NCBI RefSeq assembly: GCF_003544915.1 | Contig: NZ_CP032097.1 | Location: forward strand, 1,240,001 to 1,304,000 | DNA from: Arcobacter ellisii | GTDB taxonomy: Bacteria > Campylobacterota > Campylobacteria > Campylobacterales > Arcobacteraceae | Length of the DNA stretch: 64,000 nt | Reading direction: 5' to 3' | Part shown: positions 17,532 through 27,016 of the stretch, one piece after another | Layout: the number at the start of each line of letters is the position of its first letter | How positions within the stretch are numbered: the stretch's first letter is position 1 | Program-made: the position numbers and the translations under genes | Notes under the pieces: model-generated | Told to the model about the DNA's origin: nothing | Seen by the model: the letters and a program-made list of their open reading frames with translations, nothing else | Database searches by the model: none

Positions 17532-19505
17532 ATGGATATTCAGGCAAAAGATAGAATATTTAGATTTAGTAAAACTTTAACTCTATTATATTTATCAACA
17601 GATAAAAATGATAATTCAATTAATTATTTTAAAAGTATATTTAAAGAAATAATTTATTTAGATAATGAAGTTGATATATTTAAAAAATTTAATGAAAATG
17701 AAATATCTATATTAATTACTGATACCGAAATTCCAAATCTTGATGTTTTTACACTTATAAGTACAATTAGGCAAATTAATCCAAAAATTATTTCAATAAT
17801 TTATTCACACAATGATGAAAAAGAGACTTTTATAAAAGCAATTTCTTGTGGAGTAAATGGATATCTTTCTAAACCATTGGATGAAAATCAATTTTTGGCT
17901 ATTTTAAATAAGTTTATAGAAACTGAAAAAACTAAAGTAGATACATTCTTTTTAAAAAAACAATATGATGCAATTGTTGATGAAAATACAATTGTTTCAA
18001 AAACTGATAAACATGGAATTATCACATTTGCAAATGAAAATTTTTGTAAATCATCTGAATATTCAAGTGAAGAATTAATAGGAAAAAGTCATAATATTGT
18101 ACGTCATCCTGAAAATCCAAAAGAGTTATTCAAAGATTTATGGCAAACAATTAAGGTTAAAAAAGAGCCTTGGACTGGAGTATTAAAAAATCTTTCTAAA
18201 AGTGGGAAGCCTTATTTTATTAAAACAACAATAAAACCAGTATTTGATTTAAACGGAGAAATTGTTGAATATATAAGTGTAAGAAGTAATGTAAATACTG
18301 TAATGAGTGATAAAAAACAGTTAATTGAAAAAATAAATGAAAATGGTTTACATCTTTTAATTCTTATACAAATAGAGGATTTTGATATTCTTGATAAGTT
18401 TTATAATATGTTGATTGTTGATAAAATTGAAAAAATATTTGGTTTTAATCTATTAACATATTTACCAAACTCTTATATTTTTGATACGATTTATTATTTA
18501 GGAAATGGTCAATTTGCCTTATTGACTGAATTTTTTGATTTTCTATCAACTCATACAAATATAAATGATTATTTGAGTAGTTTTGTAAAGAATGTAAAAG
18601 AGTCACGACTGATTGTTGATGAAATTGAGTATGACTTAAATGTAATAGTTAGTTACTCTTTTGGAAGAGAACATTTATATGAAGACTCAAAATGTGGTTT
18701 AGATGAAGCTATTAAAAAGAGTGAAATTGTTAAATATTCAAATGATTTTTCTATAAAAGAGCAAATTGAAGCTAAAAAAAATATGGAAATAATCAAAATG
18801 GTAAAAATTGCCCTTGAAAATTATAATGTAATTTCATATTTCCAACCTATTATAAATAATAAAACTAAACAAATAGAAAAGTATGAATCTTTGGTTAGAA
18901 TAGTTGATGAAAATGGGAATATTTTATCTCCACATAGCTTTTTAGAAATATCAAAAAAAGGTAATTATTACAATAAAATTACCCATAGAGTTTTAGAAAA
19001 CTCTTTTAAAATTTTAAAACAAATTTCAACAAAAATCTCTATAAATCTCTCTTCTTTAGATATAGAAAAAGAGGAAACAAGAACTAAACTTTATCAATTA
19101 TTAGATGAATATGAAAGTGATAGAAATAGAGTTATTTTTGAATTACTCGAAGATGAAAATGTTAAAGATTTTAAAATTATTAAAAACTTTATTAGAAAAG
19201 TTAAAAGTATGGGTGTAATGATTGCAATTGATGATTTTGGATCAGGATATTCAAATTTTGAGAGACTTTTAGAATTTAATCCAGATATTTTAAAAATTGA
19301 TGGAAAATTGATAAAAAATATTGTAAATGATATTTATAGTAGAAATATAGTTGAAACAATTGTAACCTTTACAAAAAAACAAAATATTATTACAATTGCT
19401 GAATTTGTGGAAAATGAAGAGATTTTTAATATCCTTGATGAATTAGGAGTTGATTATTCTCAAGGTTATTATTTTGGTAAACCAAAAAATATGAATCTAA
19501 TTTGA
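17532..19505 (+). CDS. REC-PAS-EAL signalling protein
   Basis: A 657-residue cytoplasmic protein. Residues about 12-130 form a receiver domain (I-T-D-T-E-I-P for the phospho-acceptor, L-S-K-P-L near the end). Residues about 145-260 are a PAS domain with the Aer-like stretch G-K-S-H-N-I-V-R-H-P. Residues about 265-410 are a poorly conserved segment in the position of a GGDEF domain without a recognisable signature. The EAL domain follows (Y-E-S-L-V-R, I-D-D-F-G-S-G-Y, K-I-D, A-E-F-V-E-N-E). It probably lowers c-di-GMP when phosphorylated or on redox change. It is divergent from the second nitrate reductase gene and overlaps the convergent PP2C-kinase gene by 9 bases. No dedicated kinase is adjacent. 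Confidence 0.85.
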   Translation: MDIQAKDRIFRFSKTLTLLYLSTDKNDNSINYFKSIFKEIIYLDNEVDIFKKFNENEISILITDTEIPNLDVFTLISTIRQINPKIISIIYSHNDEKETFIKAISCGVNGYLSKPLDENQFLAILNKFIETEKTKVDTFFLKKQYDAIVDENTIVSKTDKHGIITFANENFCKSSEYSSEELIGKSHNIVRHPENPKELFKDLWQTIKVKKEPWTGVLKNLSKSGKPYFIKTTIKPVFDLNGEIVEYISVRSNVNTVMSDKKQLIEKINENGLHLLILIQIEDFDILDKFYNMLIVDKIEKIFGFNLLTYLPNSYIFDTIYYLGNGQFALLTEFFDFLSTHTNINDYLSSFVKNVKESRLIVDEIEYDLNVIVSYSFGREHLYEDSKCGLDEAIKKSEIVKYSNDFSIKEQIEAKKNMEIIKMVKIALENYNVISYFQPIINNKTKQIEKYESLVRIVDENGNILSPHSFLEISKKGNYYNKITHRVLENSFKILKQISTKISINLSSLDIEKEETRTKLYQLLDEYESDRNRVIFELLEDENVKDFKIIKNFIRKVKSMGVMIAIDDFGSGYSNFERLLEFNPDILKIDGKLIKNIVNDIYSRNIVETIVTFTKKQNIITIAEFVENEEIFNILDELGVDYSQGYYFGKPKNMNLI

Positions 19506-21128
19506 TGATATTTTTAAAAATAAAATAAAATTTAGAATCAAAAGTAAATAAAATCCGATTTTATAAAATTTTTCAGGTGATTTTTCTAAGAGAGGTGCAT
19601 TTTTTTCAAAAAATGGTTTTACTTTAGTAGGATTTTCAAGTTCATATTTTAAATGAGAATAACTTTTATATCTTCTCTCTTCATCAACACTTATTGCTCT
19701 TAAAATAACACTATTAAACCAATCAGGTATTTTAGAGTTTAATGATTTTGGATTTTTTGCTTTTGAAAAAGTTGGATTTTGAAAAGGTTCTATTTCGCCA
19801 TAAGGATAAGTTCCAGTTAAAGCTTGATAAATAGTAACTCCAATAGAAAAAATTTCTGTTTTTTCATTTATACAACTCTCTTTAAATCTTTCAGGTGCAA
19901 GATATGAAGGTGTTCCAGCTTTATTATTTATTGAAAAAATCTCTGTAATTGAACCAAAATCGATGATTTTAAAAATCCTTTTATTATCCCTTTGAATAAC
20001 AATAATATTTTCAGGTTTTATATCCCCGTGAACTAAATTGTATTTTAGTAAATACTCTTCCATCATTAGAAGAGTTTTTGTAAGATTTATTGCATCATCG
20101 ATTGTTAGTTGTCTTTTTTTTAGATACTGTTTTAGATTTATTCCATCTAGTTTTGTCATAAGATAATATCTTGCACTTCTGTGTTTTGGAATAAATGATT
20201 TTGGGAAAAAACCAGCTTTTAATCTTTTTGCATTCCAAGCCTCTTTTACATACAAATCTAAGATGGTTTCATTGTCTATTGCTTCAAGAGGGGCGAATTT
20301 GATTACATACTCTTGATTGTTTTTTTTGCAAATCCAAGTTCTGTCATTTCTAATTAACGATTGAATTAATTCATAACCATCAATAACATCACCTTTGTTT
20401 AATTTTTCTGGAATTTTTAAATCTAAATTTTTTAATATCTCTTTATAATCATTTTCTAAAACTTCTAAAACAATCGCTGTTGTATCATCAGGAAGATTAT
20501 CTTCAACTAAAGAACTAGCCTTTTTTACTAAATGATAAGCGCCGTTAATTAGATGTTTTTTTAAAGTATCGCTACTCATTAGGTTATATAAACCATCACT
20601 ACACATTAAAATTTTGTCATCTTTTTGAATAGAATTTTCAAAATAGTAAATATCTACATTTTTATCAATTCCAATTGCATTTGATAAAACATTATCCATT
20701 CCCTCTTCATTATGGTCAATTGAGAGTTGAAATAGTTTATCTTCTCTTAAAAGATAAATTCTACTATCTCCAACATTTGCCCCATAAAGTCTGTTGCCTT
20801 TTATAACAACAACTGTAAGGGTTGTTACATATTCTGCTCTTTCATACTCTTGAATTGATTTTGAGTAAAGAATAGAGTTTATTGAAGTTATAAACTCTTT
20901 TATAGCTTTTTCAAAACTCCAAGCATTTGGTAGATTTTTAAAGTTATTGATTAGATGATGGGTTACTTTTTTAGCTGCATTTGCACCTTCAATTGCACTT
21001 CCAACACCATCACAAAGTACAGCAATAGTGAAATCTTCAAATTGTTTAATTTCATAGAAATCATCACCCGTTAACTCTTTTTCCTTTGCTAATGAAAAAC
21101 CTGAAGTTTTAATATTTTCTTTACTCAT
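19497..21128 (-). CDS. Bifunctional PP2C phosphatase / Ser-Thr protein kinase
   Basis: A 543-residue fusion. Residues about 1-235 form a PP2C phosphatase (L-C-D-G-V-G-S, G-D-S-R-I-Y, C-S-D-G-L-Y, P-D-D-T-T-A). Residues about 260-500 form a protein kinase with Y-V-I-K-F-A, V-H-G-D-I-K-P-E-N, I-I-D-F-G-S and G-T-P-S-Y-L-A-P-E, so both active sites look complete. One membrane segment at the very C-terminus (about 520-540) anchors it. It starts 12 bases after narK in the same operon. Similar fusions occur next to nitrate transporters and nasA in other proteobacteria, so control of nitrate uptake or assimilation by phosphorylation is a reasonable inference. Confidence 0.88.
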   Translation of the reverse strand: MSKENIKTSGFSLAKEKELTGDDFYEIKQFEDFTIAVLCDGVGSAIEGANAAKKVTHHLINNFKNLPNAWSFEKAIKEFITSINSILYSKSIQEYERAEYVTTLTVVVIKGNRLYGANVGDSRIYLLREDKLFQLSIDHNEEGMDNVLSNAIGIDKNVDIYYFENSIQKDDKILMCSDGLYNLMSSDTLKKHLINGAYHLVKKASSLVEDNLPDDTTAIVLEVLENDYKEILKNLDLKIPEKLNKGDVIDGYELIQSLIRNDRTWICKKNNQEYVIKFAPLEAIDNETILDLYVKEAWNAKRLKAGFFPKSFIPKHRSARYYLMTKLDGINLKQYLKKRQLTIDDAINLTKTLLMMEEYLLKYNLVHGDIKPENIIVIQRDNKRIFKIIDFGSITEIFSINNKAGTPSYLAPERFKESCINEKTEIFSIGVTIYQALTGTYPYGEIEPFQNPTFSKAKNPKSLNSKIPDWFNSVILRAISVDEERRYKSYSHLKYELENPTKVKPFFEKNAPLLEKSPEKFYKIGFYLLLILNFILFLKISSN

Positions 21129-21140
21129 TAAAATAACCTT

Positions 21141-22421
21141 TTATATTCTTCCCCCAGAAGTTGCTCCCCAAGTTGTTCTCCATCTTGTTTTTACTAAAGA
21201 AATTCCCAAAATAGCAACAAAAACCATAGTTGCAAAAATAAAAAATCCAGCTGTATAACCTTCAAATGTACTTTGTGACCATCCTAAAGTTTTAATTAAT
21301 GCTGTTCCTCCAAGACCTCCAGCACATCCAACAATCCCTGTCATTATACCAATATCTTTACCAAATCTTTGAGGAACCAATTGAAATACAGCTCCATTTG
21401 CCATACCAAGATTTGCCATAATTAAAAATAACACTACAATGGCAATACCAAAAGGTAAGTTAAATGTTGCATTTATTATTGCAAGTAAAGCAACTATTCC
21501 ATAAAAGAAATATAAAGATTTTATTCCACCTAATTTATCAGCAATCGCTCCCCCAACTGGTCTTAAAATTGCACCTGCAAAAATACATAAAGCACCAAAA
21601 TAACCAGCAACAACTAAAACATTTCCTTCAGCAATAAAATCTAATCCAAAAGCACTCATTTCTGGTTTATAAACATTTAATAAATATACTTTCATATAGT
21701 TTGCAAAACCAACAAATCCACCAAAACTAACAGCATAAAACATACAAAACCACCAAGTATCTTTATCTTTTAATAGTTTTCCATAATCTTTTAATTTTTT
21801 TGGATTTGCTTTATAAACATTAGAGGGTGCATCTTTTGCCATAAACATATATACAATAAAAATAAAAGTAGATAAAACAGCACCTACTAAAAATACAGAT
21901 TGCCATCCCCAAATTTCAGCAATTTTAGGAGCAAAAATAAAGTCAATTACAACCCCAATATTTCCAGCTCCCGCAAGTCCTAAAACAACCCCTTGAAGTT
22001 TTGGAGGATACCATTGTCCAGCTTGAGGAAGTGCCACTGCAAATGAGCCACCTGCAAAACCTAAAACAAATGCAACCATTAATAACTCATTATAAGTTAT
22101 ATGTTCACCTTTAAAATAAGCATAAAACAATCCACAAACAACTATAAATTGAGAGATTAAAGCTGTTTTTTTAGCACCAATTTTATCAACTAAAAATCCA
22201 AGAAGCACTCTTAATATAGCACCTGCTAAAACAGGGATTGCAAGTAGAGTTGCTTTTTGGTCTGCACTCATCACAAAATTTTGAGTTATCTTTAATGATT
22301 CACTAATTTCAGTAGCTAGTGGACCTAACATAGTCCAAACCATAAAACTAAAATCAAAATAAAGAAAAGCAGCTAAAACCGTGGGCCAGTGACCTTGTCC
22401 TTTTAATTCTTTTAATGACAT
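21141..22421 (-). CDS. narK: Nitrate/nitrite transporter, NNP family of MFS
   Basis: A 426-residue protein with about 12 membrane segments. The nitrate signature region is visible as G-F-A-G-G-S-F-A-V-A-L-P-Q-A-G-Q-W-Y-P and, in the second half, M-A-N-L-G-M-A-N-G-A-V-F-Q. The conserved arginine context L-R-V-L-L-G-F-L-V-D-K-I-G and its repeat L-R-P-V-G-G-A-I-A-D-K-L-G are present. It is the first gene of an operon with the PP2C-kinase gene and is divergent from the nitrate ABC transporter genes. In this context it probably imports nitrate. Confidence 0.9.
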   Translation of the reverse strand: MSLKELKGQGHWPTVLAAFLYFDFSFMVWTMLGPLATEISESLKITQNFVMSADQKATLLAIPVLAGAILRVLLGFLVDKIGAKKTALISQFIVVCGLFYAYFKGEHITYNELLMVAFVLGFAGGSFAVALPQAGQWYPPKLQGVVLGLAGAGNIGVVIDFIFAPKIAEIWGWQSVFLVGAVLSTFIFIVYMFMAKDAPSNVYKANPKKLKDYGKLLKDKDTWWFCMFYAVSFGGFVGFANYMKVYLLNVYKPEMSAFGLDFIAEGNVLVVAGYFGALCIFAGAILRPVGGAIADKLGGIKSLYFFYGIVALLAIINATFNLPFGIAIVVLFLIMANLGMANGAVFQLVPQRFGKDIGIMTGIVGCAGGLGGTALIKTLGWSQSTFEGYTAGFFIFATMVFVAILGISLVKTRWRTTWGATSGGRI

Positions 22422-22526
22422 TTTTTGTCTCCTATTTTTAATTAAACTAATTATAAAAGATTAGAAGAATAAAAAAACAAATTTATTGTATATAAATTAA
22501 TCAAAATATTTTTTAATATATTAAAA

Positions 22527-22541
22527 TTAATGAAAAATTAA
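22527..22541. promoter_or_regulatory. TTAAT-N5-ATTAA site between narK and nrtA-type genes
   Basis: TTAATGAAAAATTAA differs by one base from the sites at 15251 and 17388. It lies in the 283-base divergent spacer, 106 bases from narK and 164 bases from the ABC transporter gene, so it could serve both. No other feature was recognised in that spacer. Confidence 0.5.
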
Positions 22542-22704
22542 GTTTATAAATAATTTATAACTTATATTAGTTTGTATTTTAAAGATTAGTAAAATTATAT
22601 TAATGAATTATTAAGTATTAAATGTATATTAAATAAACAATAAAACTATATAAATCATAAAAATTAAATGTTAGTATTTTCTAATCACAAAAATAGGAGA
22701 AAAA

Positions 22705-24084
22705 ATGTTGGGTAAATTTTTAACTTTAGGTCTAGGATTGTCTGTTGTTGCAAGTTCATTATTAGCTGCTCCAGAAAAAACAAAATTAAAAATAGGTTTC
22801 ATTGCATTAACTGATTGTGCTCCAATAGTAATAGCAAAAGAAAAAGGTTTTTTTAAAGAAGAGGGTTTAGATGTTGATGTTGCAAAAGAGGGTGGTGGAT
22901 GGCCTGGAATTCAACAAAAAGTAATTTCAGGAGAGTATGATTTTTCACATGCGTTAGCAGGTATGCCAATTGCTGCAACATTAGGAATTAATGGTGAAGC
23001 AAATTTACAAGCTTTATTATCACTTGATTATAATGGAAATGCAATTACTTTTGGAAATAAAATCATTGGTGAGATGGAAAAATATGGTCTTAAAAAAGAA
23101 GAAAGACCAGTTACTGCTGAAAGTTTAAAAAAATATATTGATGAAAAACACAAAATCGAAGGAAATAAATATCAACCTTTAAATTTTGGAATGGTTCATC
23201 CAGTTTCAACTCATAATTATGAGTTAAGATATTGGATGGCTGCAAGTGGTATAAAACCTGATGAAGATACTACAATCAAACCTTTTCCACCTCCAACGAT
23301 GCCACAAAACTTAATAGCAGGAAACATAGATGGATATTGTGTTGGTGAGCCTTGGAATACAAGAATTGTTGAAAAAAATGCAGGAAGTGCACTTGTAACA
23401 AATTATGATATTTGGAATAATAATCCTGAAAAAGTATTACAAGCACGTGCTGATTTTATCGATAAAAACCCTGAAACTACAAAAGCTGTAATGAGAGCAA
23501 TCCTAAAAGCTCAAATGTGGTTAGATGAATCTTGGGAAAATAGAGAAGAGGCTATTAAATTTTTAGCACAAGATAATTATGTAAAAGCTCCAGTTGATGT
23601 ATTAAGAAAATCAATGAGTGGAACATTCCTTTATAATCCAGGAACAGACTCAAAAAATCCAATGTTTAACACTTTTGCGAACTATTACGCAGCTTATCCT
23701 TTTTATTCTCATGGAATGTGGTTTATAACTCAAATGTATAGATGGGGACAATTGGAAAAACCAGTTGATATGAAAGCTACAATTGAAAAAGTTTATAGAC
23801 CAGATTTATTTGAAACAGTTGCAAAAGAAGTAGGTTATGAGTTACCACCAAGTGCATGGAAAAAAGATGGAGTTGATGAATATAACAAATTTTTAGATGG
23901 AAAAGTTTGGGACCCAAATAAAGCTGTTGATTATATTTATAGTTTTGAAGTTACAGCTCCTAAAGTTTCAAAAGAGGAGTTAATGAAAGTTAATAACTGG
24001 AAAGTTGAAACAAAACAGCCTTCTTATGTTTGTCCTTATGGACCAGCAGGTTGTGCAGATGAAAAATTTGTAACAAAAAAATAA
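22705..24084 (+). CDS. nrtA: Nitrate ABC transporter substrate-binding protein, NrtA type
   Basis: A 459-residue periplasmic binding protein. The first about 20 residues form a signal peptide ([15 protein letters not shown]). The mature part has the NrtA/CmpA pattern [25 protein letters not shown], and [11 protein letters not shown]. It is the first gene of a three-gene transporter operon followed by a permease and one ATPase. Bicarbonate (CmpA) is the main alternative substrate in the family; the surrounding nitrate genes favour nitrate or nitrite. Confidence 0.88.
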   Translation: MLGKFLTLGLGLSVVASSLLAAPEKTKLKIGFIALTDCAPIVIAKEKGFFKEEGLDVDVAKEGGGWPGIQQKVISGEYDFSHALAGMPIAATLGINGEANLQALLSLDYNGNAITFGNKIIGEMEKYGLKKEERPVTAESLKKYIDEKHKIEGNKYQPLNFGMVHPVSTHNYELRYWMAASGIKPDEDTTIKPFPPPTMPQNLIAGNIDGYCVGEPWNTRIVEKNAGSALVTNYDIWNNNPEKVLQARADFIDKNPETTKAVMRAILKAQMWLDESWENREEAIKFLAQDNYVKAPVDVLRKSMSGTFLYNPGTDSKNPMFNTFANYYAAYPFYSHGMWFITQMYRWGQLEKPVDMKATIEKVYRPDLFETVAKEVGYELPPSAWKKDGVDEYNKFLDGKVWDPNKAVDYIYSFEVTAPKVSKEELMKVNNWKVETKQPSYVCPYGPAGCADEKFVTKK

Positions 24085-24096
24085 ACAAAAAAGGAA

Positions 24097-24158
24097 AAAG
24101 CTCAAATTGAGCTTTGCCTTTTTTGGTATATAAAAAATTGCATACCAAAAAAGGCAAA
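24097..24158 (+). terminator. Two overlapping RNA hairpins between nrtA and nrtB genes
   Basis: Hairpin 1 pairs AAAGCTCAA (24097-24105) with TTGAGCTTT (24107-24115). Hairpin 2 pairs 24113-24129 with 24142-24158 over 17 perfect base pairs with a 12-base loop. They share three bases, so they cannot both be complete. Such intergenic structures after a binding-protein gene often keep its mRNA more abundant than that of the permease, by partial termination or 3' protection. No long U run follows hairpin 2, which favours protection over strong termination. Confidence 0.6.
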
Positions 24159-24176
24159 TTTATAAAAAGGAAAAAA

Positions 24177-24986
24177 ATGAACAAAGAAACGTTAAAAAAG
24201 GTAATTTTACCTCTTATTGTGCTTGTTATTATTATACAAGTTTGGTCTGTTGTGGCTTCTATGATTCCAGGTTTTCCAACACCAAGTGATACTTATGTGT
24301 ATGCATTTGGGGGAACAACAAGTGATGGTGAAATATTAAAAGGAGTTTTAAGTGACCCTTTTTATGTTGAAAATCAAGATGTAAAAGGACTATTTTGGCA
24401 AGTTTTAGAATCTCTAAAAAGAGTATTTGGTGGATTTGCACTTGCTGTATTAGTTGGAGTTCCAGTTGGTTTGATGGTTGGTATGAGTAAAAATATTCAA
24501 TATGCACTTGACCCATTTATTCAAATTTTTAAACCAGTATCTCCTCTTGCTTGGTTGCCATTATTATTGTTTGCATTTAAAGATATTGATAATACTGCTA
24601 TGTCAACGATTTTTATTACTTCAATTTGGCCAATTATAATTAATACCTCTTTAGGTGTAAAAAGTGTTAGTGAAGATTACTTAAATGTTGCAAAAGTTTT
24701 AAGATTTTCACCTTTAGAAAAAGTTTTTCAAATTATTTTACCAGTTGCAGTTCCATATATTTTTACAGGAATGAGATTAAGTTTAGGTATTGCTTGGCTT
24801 GTAATTGTTGCAGCTGAGATGCTAACAGGTGGTATTGGTATTGGGTTTTGGATTTGGGATGAGTATAACAATCTTGCTTATCACAATATTATTATTGGAA
24901 TTATAGTTGTTGGTGTAATTGGATTTATTCTTGATTTATTGATGGGAAAAATTGCTGATTATTTTGATTATAGAAAAAAAATGTAA
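24177..24986 (+). CDS. nrtB: Nitrate ABC transporter permease, NrtB type
   Basis: A 269-residue inner-membrane permease. ATG 24177 is chosen because AAAAGGAAA precedes it directly; an upstream in-frame start at 24114 would place the 17-bp hairpin inside the gene. About six membrane segments are visible, and the BPD_transp_1 loop motif appears as E-D-Y-L-N-V-A-K-V-L-R-F-S-P followed by I-I-L-P-V-A-V-P-Y-I-F. It lies between the binding protein and ATPase genes and forms the channel of the nitrate importer. Confidence 0.9.
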   Translation: MNKETLKKVILPLIVLVIIIQVWSVVASMIPGFPTPSDTYVYAFGGTTSDGEILKGVLSDPFYVENQDVKGLFWQVLESLKRVFGGFALAVLVGVPVGLMVGMSKNIQYALDPFIQIFKPVSPLAWLPLLLFAFKDIDNTAMSTIFITSIWPIIINTSLGVKSVSEDYLNVAKVLRFSPLEKVFQIILPVAVPYIFTGMRLSLGIAWLVIVAAEMLTGGIGIGFWIWDEYNNLAYHNIIIGIIVVGVIGFILDLLMGKIADYFDYRKKM

Positions 24987-24997
24987 AAGGTTAAAAT

Positions 24998-25795
24998 ATG
25001 AATAATGACAAATTTTTACAACTAAGTAATATAGATAAAACATTTGCTCTTCCAGCTGGAAAAGAGTATAAAGCAGTAGTTGATGTAAATCTAAATATTA
25101 GAAAAAATGAGATTATTTCTATTATTGGGCATAGTGGTTGTGGTAAATCAACACTTTTAAATATGATTGCTGGACTTGATGCCCAAACAAAAGGAAATAT
25201 TATTTTAAATAATAAAGAGATAACTGGACCTGGACCTGAAAGGGCTGTTGTATTTCAAAATCATTCTCTTTTACCTTGGCTTTCAGTTTATCAAAATATT
25301 GAAATGGCAGTAAAAAAAGTTATGCCAAATTTAACATCTCCTGAGTTAAAAGAGAGAGTTTTACACTTTGTTTCTATGGTAAATCTTGACCATGCTAAAG
25401 ATAAATTCCCTGGTGAAATAAGTGGTGGAATGAAACAAAGAGTTGGAATTGCAAGGGCACTTTCAATAAAACCAGAAGTATTACTAATGGATGAACCATT
25501 TGGTGCACTTGATTCTTTAACAAGAGCAAATTTACAAGAACACCTAATGAGAATTCAACAAAGTGTACAAAATACAGTAATTATTATTACTCATGATATT
25601 GATGAAGCAGTTTTATTAAGTGATAGAGTTATTATGATGACAAATGGACCAGAAGCAACAATTGGAGAGATTTTAGAAGTAAATCTTCCAAGACCAAGAG
25701 ATAGAGTAGCACTTCAAAGTGACCCTGAATATATTAGATGTAGAGAGGCTATTTTAGACTTTTTATATAAAAAATTTGCAAAACATGATGACTAA
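24998..25795 (+). CDS. nrtD: Nitrate ABC transporter ATP-binding protein, NrtD type
   Basis: A 265-residue ATPase with Walker A G-H-S-G-C-G-K-S-T, Q-loop V-F-Q-N-H-S, signature I-S-G-G-M-K-Q-R, Walker B L-L-M-D-E-P-F-G and the H-loop I-T-H-D. There is only one ATPase gene and it lacks a C-terminal binding-protein domain, so it is like NrtD and not like the NrtC fusion. The start is 12 bases after the permease gene, and a strong hairpin follows the stop. Confidence 0.9.
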   Translation: MNNDKFLQLSNIDKTFALPAGKEYKAVVDVNLNIRKNEIISIIGHSGCGKSTLLNMIAGLDAQTKGNIILNNKEITGPGPERAVVFQNHSLLPWLSVYQNIEMAVKKVMPNLTSPELKERVLHFVSMVNLDHAKDKFPGEISGGMKQRVGIARALSIKPEVLLMDEPFGALDSLTRANLQEHLMRIQQSVQNTVIIITHDIDEAVLLSDRVIMMTNGPEATIGEILEVNLPRPRDRVALQSDPEYIRCREAILDFLYKKFAKHDD

Positions 25796-25833
25796 AAAAG
25801 ATTGGGGGTTTTTTATTTTTTCCCCAATCTTTT
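25796..25833. terminator. Bidirectional intrinsic terminator
   Basis: AAAAGATTGGGG (25796-25807) pairs with CCCCAATCTTTT (25822-25833) and the structure is bordered by A and T runs on both sides. It stands directly after the nitrate ABC operon and just before the end of the convergent ygiC-like gene, so it can end transcripts from both. Confidence 0.9.
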
Positions 25834-25835
25834 TA

Positions 25836-27014
25836 TTATTTTATAATGTGTCCAACAAATTTAGACATATTATTTAAGATTTTTCCACCTCGTCTAAATC
25901 CTAAACCACAAGCTTCATAAGCATAAAATACACCAGCTTGATATAAATTTCCTTTTTCATCTTTTGGAAACTCTACAAACTCTTGATAAATAGCCTTATG
26001 ACCTTCATATTCACCACTTGTTTCTAACTCAATACTTCCATCAATATTTATGATTTTAGTATTAGCTCCTTCTCTTCCAAAACATCTTTTTTCTACTTGT
26101 TTTTTCCCAACAAGAGGTTCAAAAGAAGTTTCAAGTAAAAGCGGATGATTTGGATATAAATCCCATAAAATCTTCATAAATCCTTTTGATTGAAACATTA
26201 ATGTATAAGCTGGATTAAAAATAATTGCTTTTTTATCTTTTATAATTTGAGTTAAAAGTAAAGCTAATTCACTCTCTTCAATACCTATATTTTCCCAAGG
26301 AATTAGTTTGAACCAAAACTCAAAAGCTTCATCATTTTTATAAATTCCTTCATCATTGAATTGAACATTTTCAATAAATTCAAAATCAGTATTAAAGCCA
26401 GCTTCACTAGCAATATGTTGTAAAAGTTTTGTAGTATTTATATCTTCAGCTGAAGTTGAAATTGAAGAAAATAAAATTTTCCATCCAAGAGTTGAATAAT
26501 ACTCTTCAAATTTTTCAATATCTGTATCTAAAGTAATAATTCTTTTAAAATTATCTTTTAATGATTCATATAAACTATTAAATTGGCTAGCTTCATCTAA
26601 ACCATTTTTCTTTAACATTGCCCATTGAATAATAGCTGTCTCAAAAAGAGAAGTTGGAGTATCTGCATTAAATTCGATTAGTTTTATTGGTTGTCCATCA
26701 ATTCCACCAGCTAAATCAAATCTTGAATATAAATGCCAATGTACTTCATTTTCCCACGACTCTTTTATTACTTCAACTAAATTAAAAGGGATATTTAATT
26801 CATGGAATAAATCATTATCAATTACATATTGACCAGCTTCGGCAAACATATCATAAAGTTCATTTGTAGCTTCATAATAGGCATTTGCTTCCTCTTCACT
26901 TATAACAACTATTTCATCACTTACATAAGATGAATTATCGCTATCTGTATGCCAAACAAAACCTATTGATTCTAAATATTCATCAGTAAGTGGAGTTAAT
27001 TTTTCTAATTTCAA
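25836..27014 (-). CDS. ygiC: YgiC-like glutathionylspermidine synthase-family ATP-grasp protein
   Basis: A 392-residue protein of the GSP_synth family (C-terminal half of glutathionylspermidine synthase), which forms an amide bond with ATP. Visible conserved blocks are R-F-D-L, I-K-L-I-E-F-N-A-D-T-P-T-S and the C-terminal K-R-C-F-G-R-E-G-A-N. TTG 27014 is chosen because AGGAGG at 27021-27026 would be too close to the TTG at 27020. No amidase domain is present. It follows a lipoprotein gene by 2 bases, as ygiB-ygiC in E. coli; the real substrate of YgiC proteins is unknown. Confidence 0.8.
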   Translation of the reverse strand: MKLEKLTPLTDEYLESIGFVWHTDSDNSSYVSDEIVVISEEEANAYYEATNELYDMFAEAGQYVIDNDLFHELNIPFNLVEVIKESWENEVHWHLYSRFDLAGGIDGQPIKLIEFNADTPTSLFETAIIQWAMLKKNGLDEASQFNSLYESLKDNFKRIITLDTDIEKFEEYYSTLGWKILFSSISTSAEDINTTKLLQHIASEAGFNTDFEFIENVQFNDEGIYKNDEAFEFWFKLIPWENIGIEESELALLLTQIIKDKKAIIFNPAYTLMFQSKGFMKILWDLYPNHPLLLETSFEPLVGKKQVEKRCFGREGANTKIINIDGSIELETSGEYEGHKAIYQEFVEFPKDEKGNLYQAGVFYAYEACGLGFRRGGKILNNMSKFVGHIIK

Positions 27015-27016
27015 AA

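Noticed and set aside
22422-22704. A sigma-54 promoter for the nitrate transporters
   Set aside because: No GG-N10-GC type element was found in either direction.
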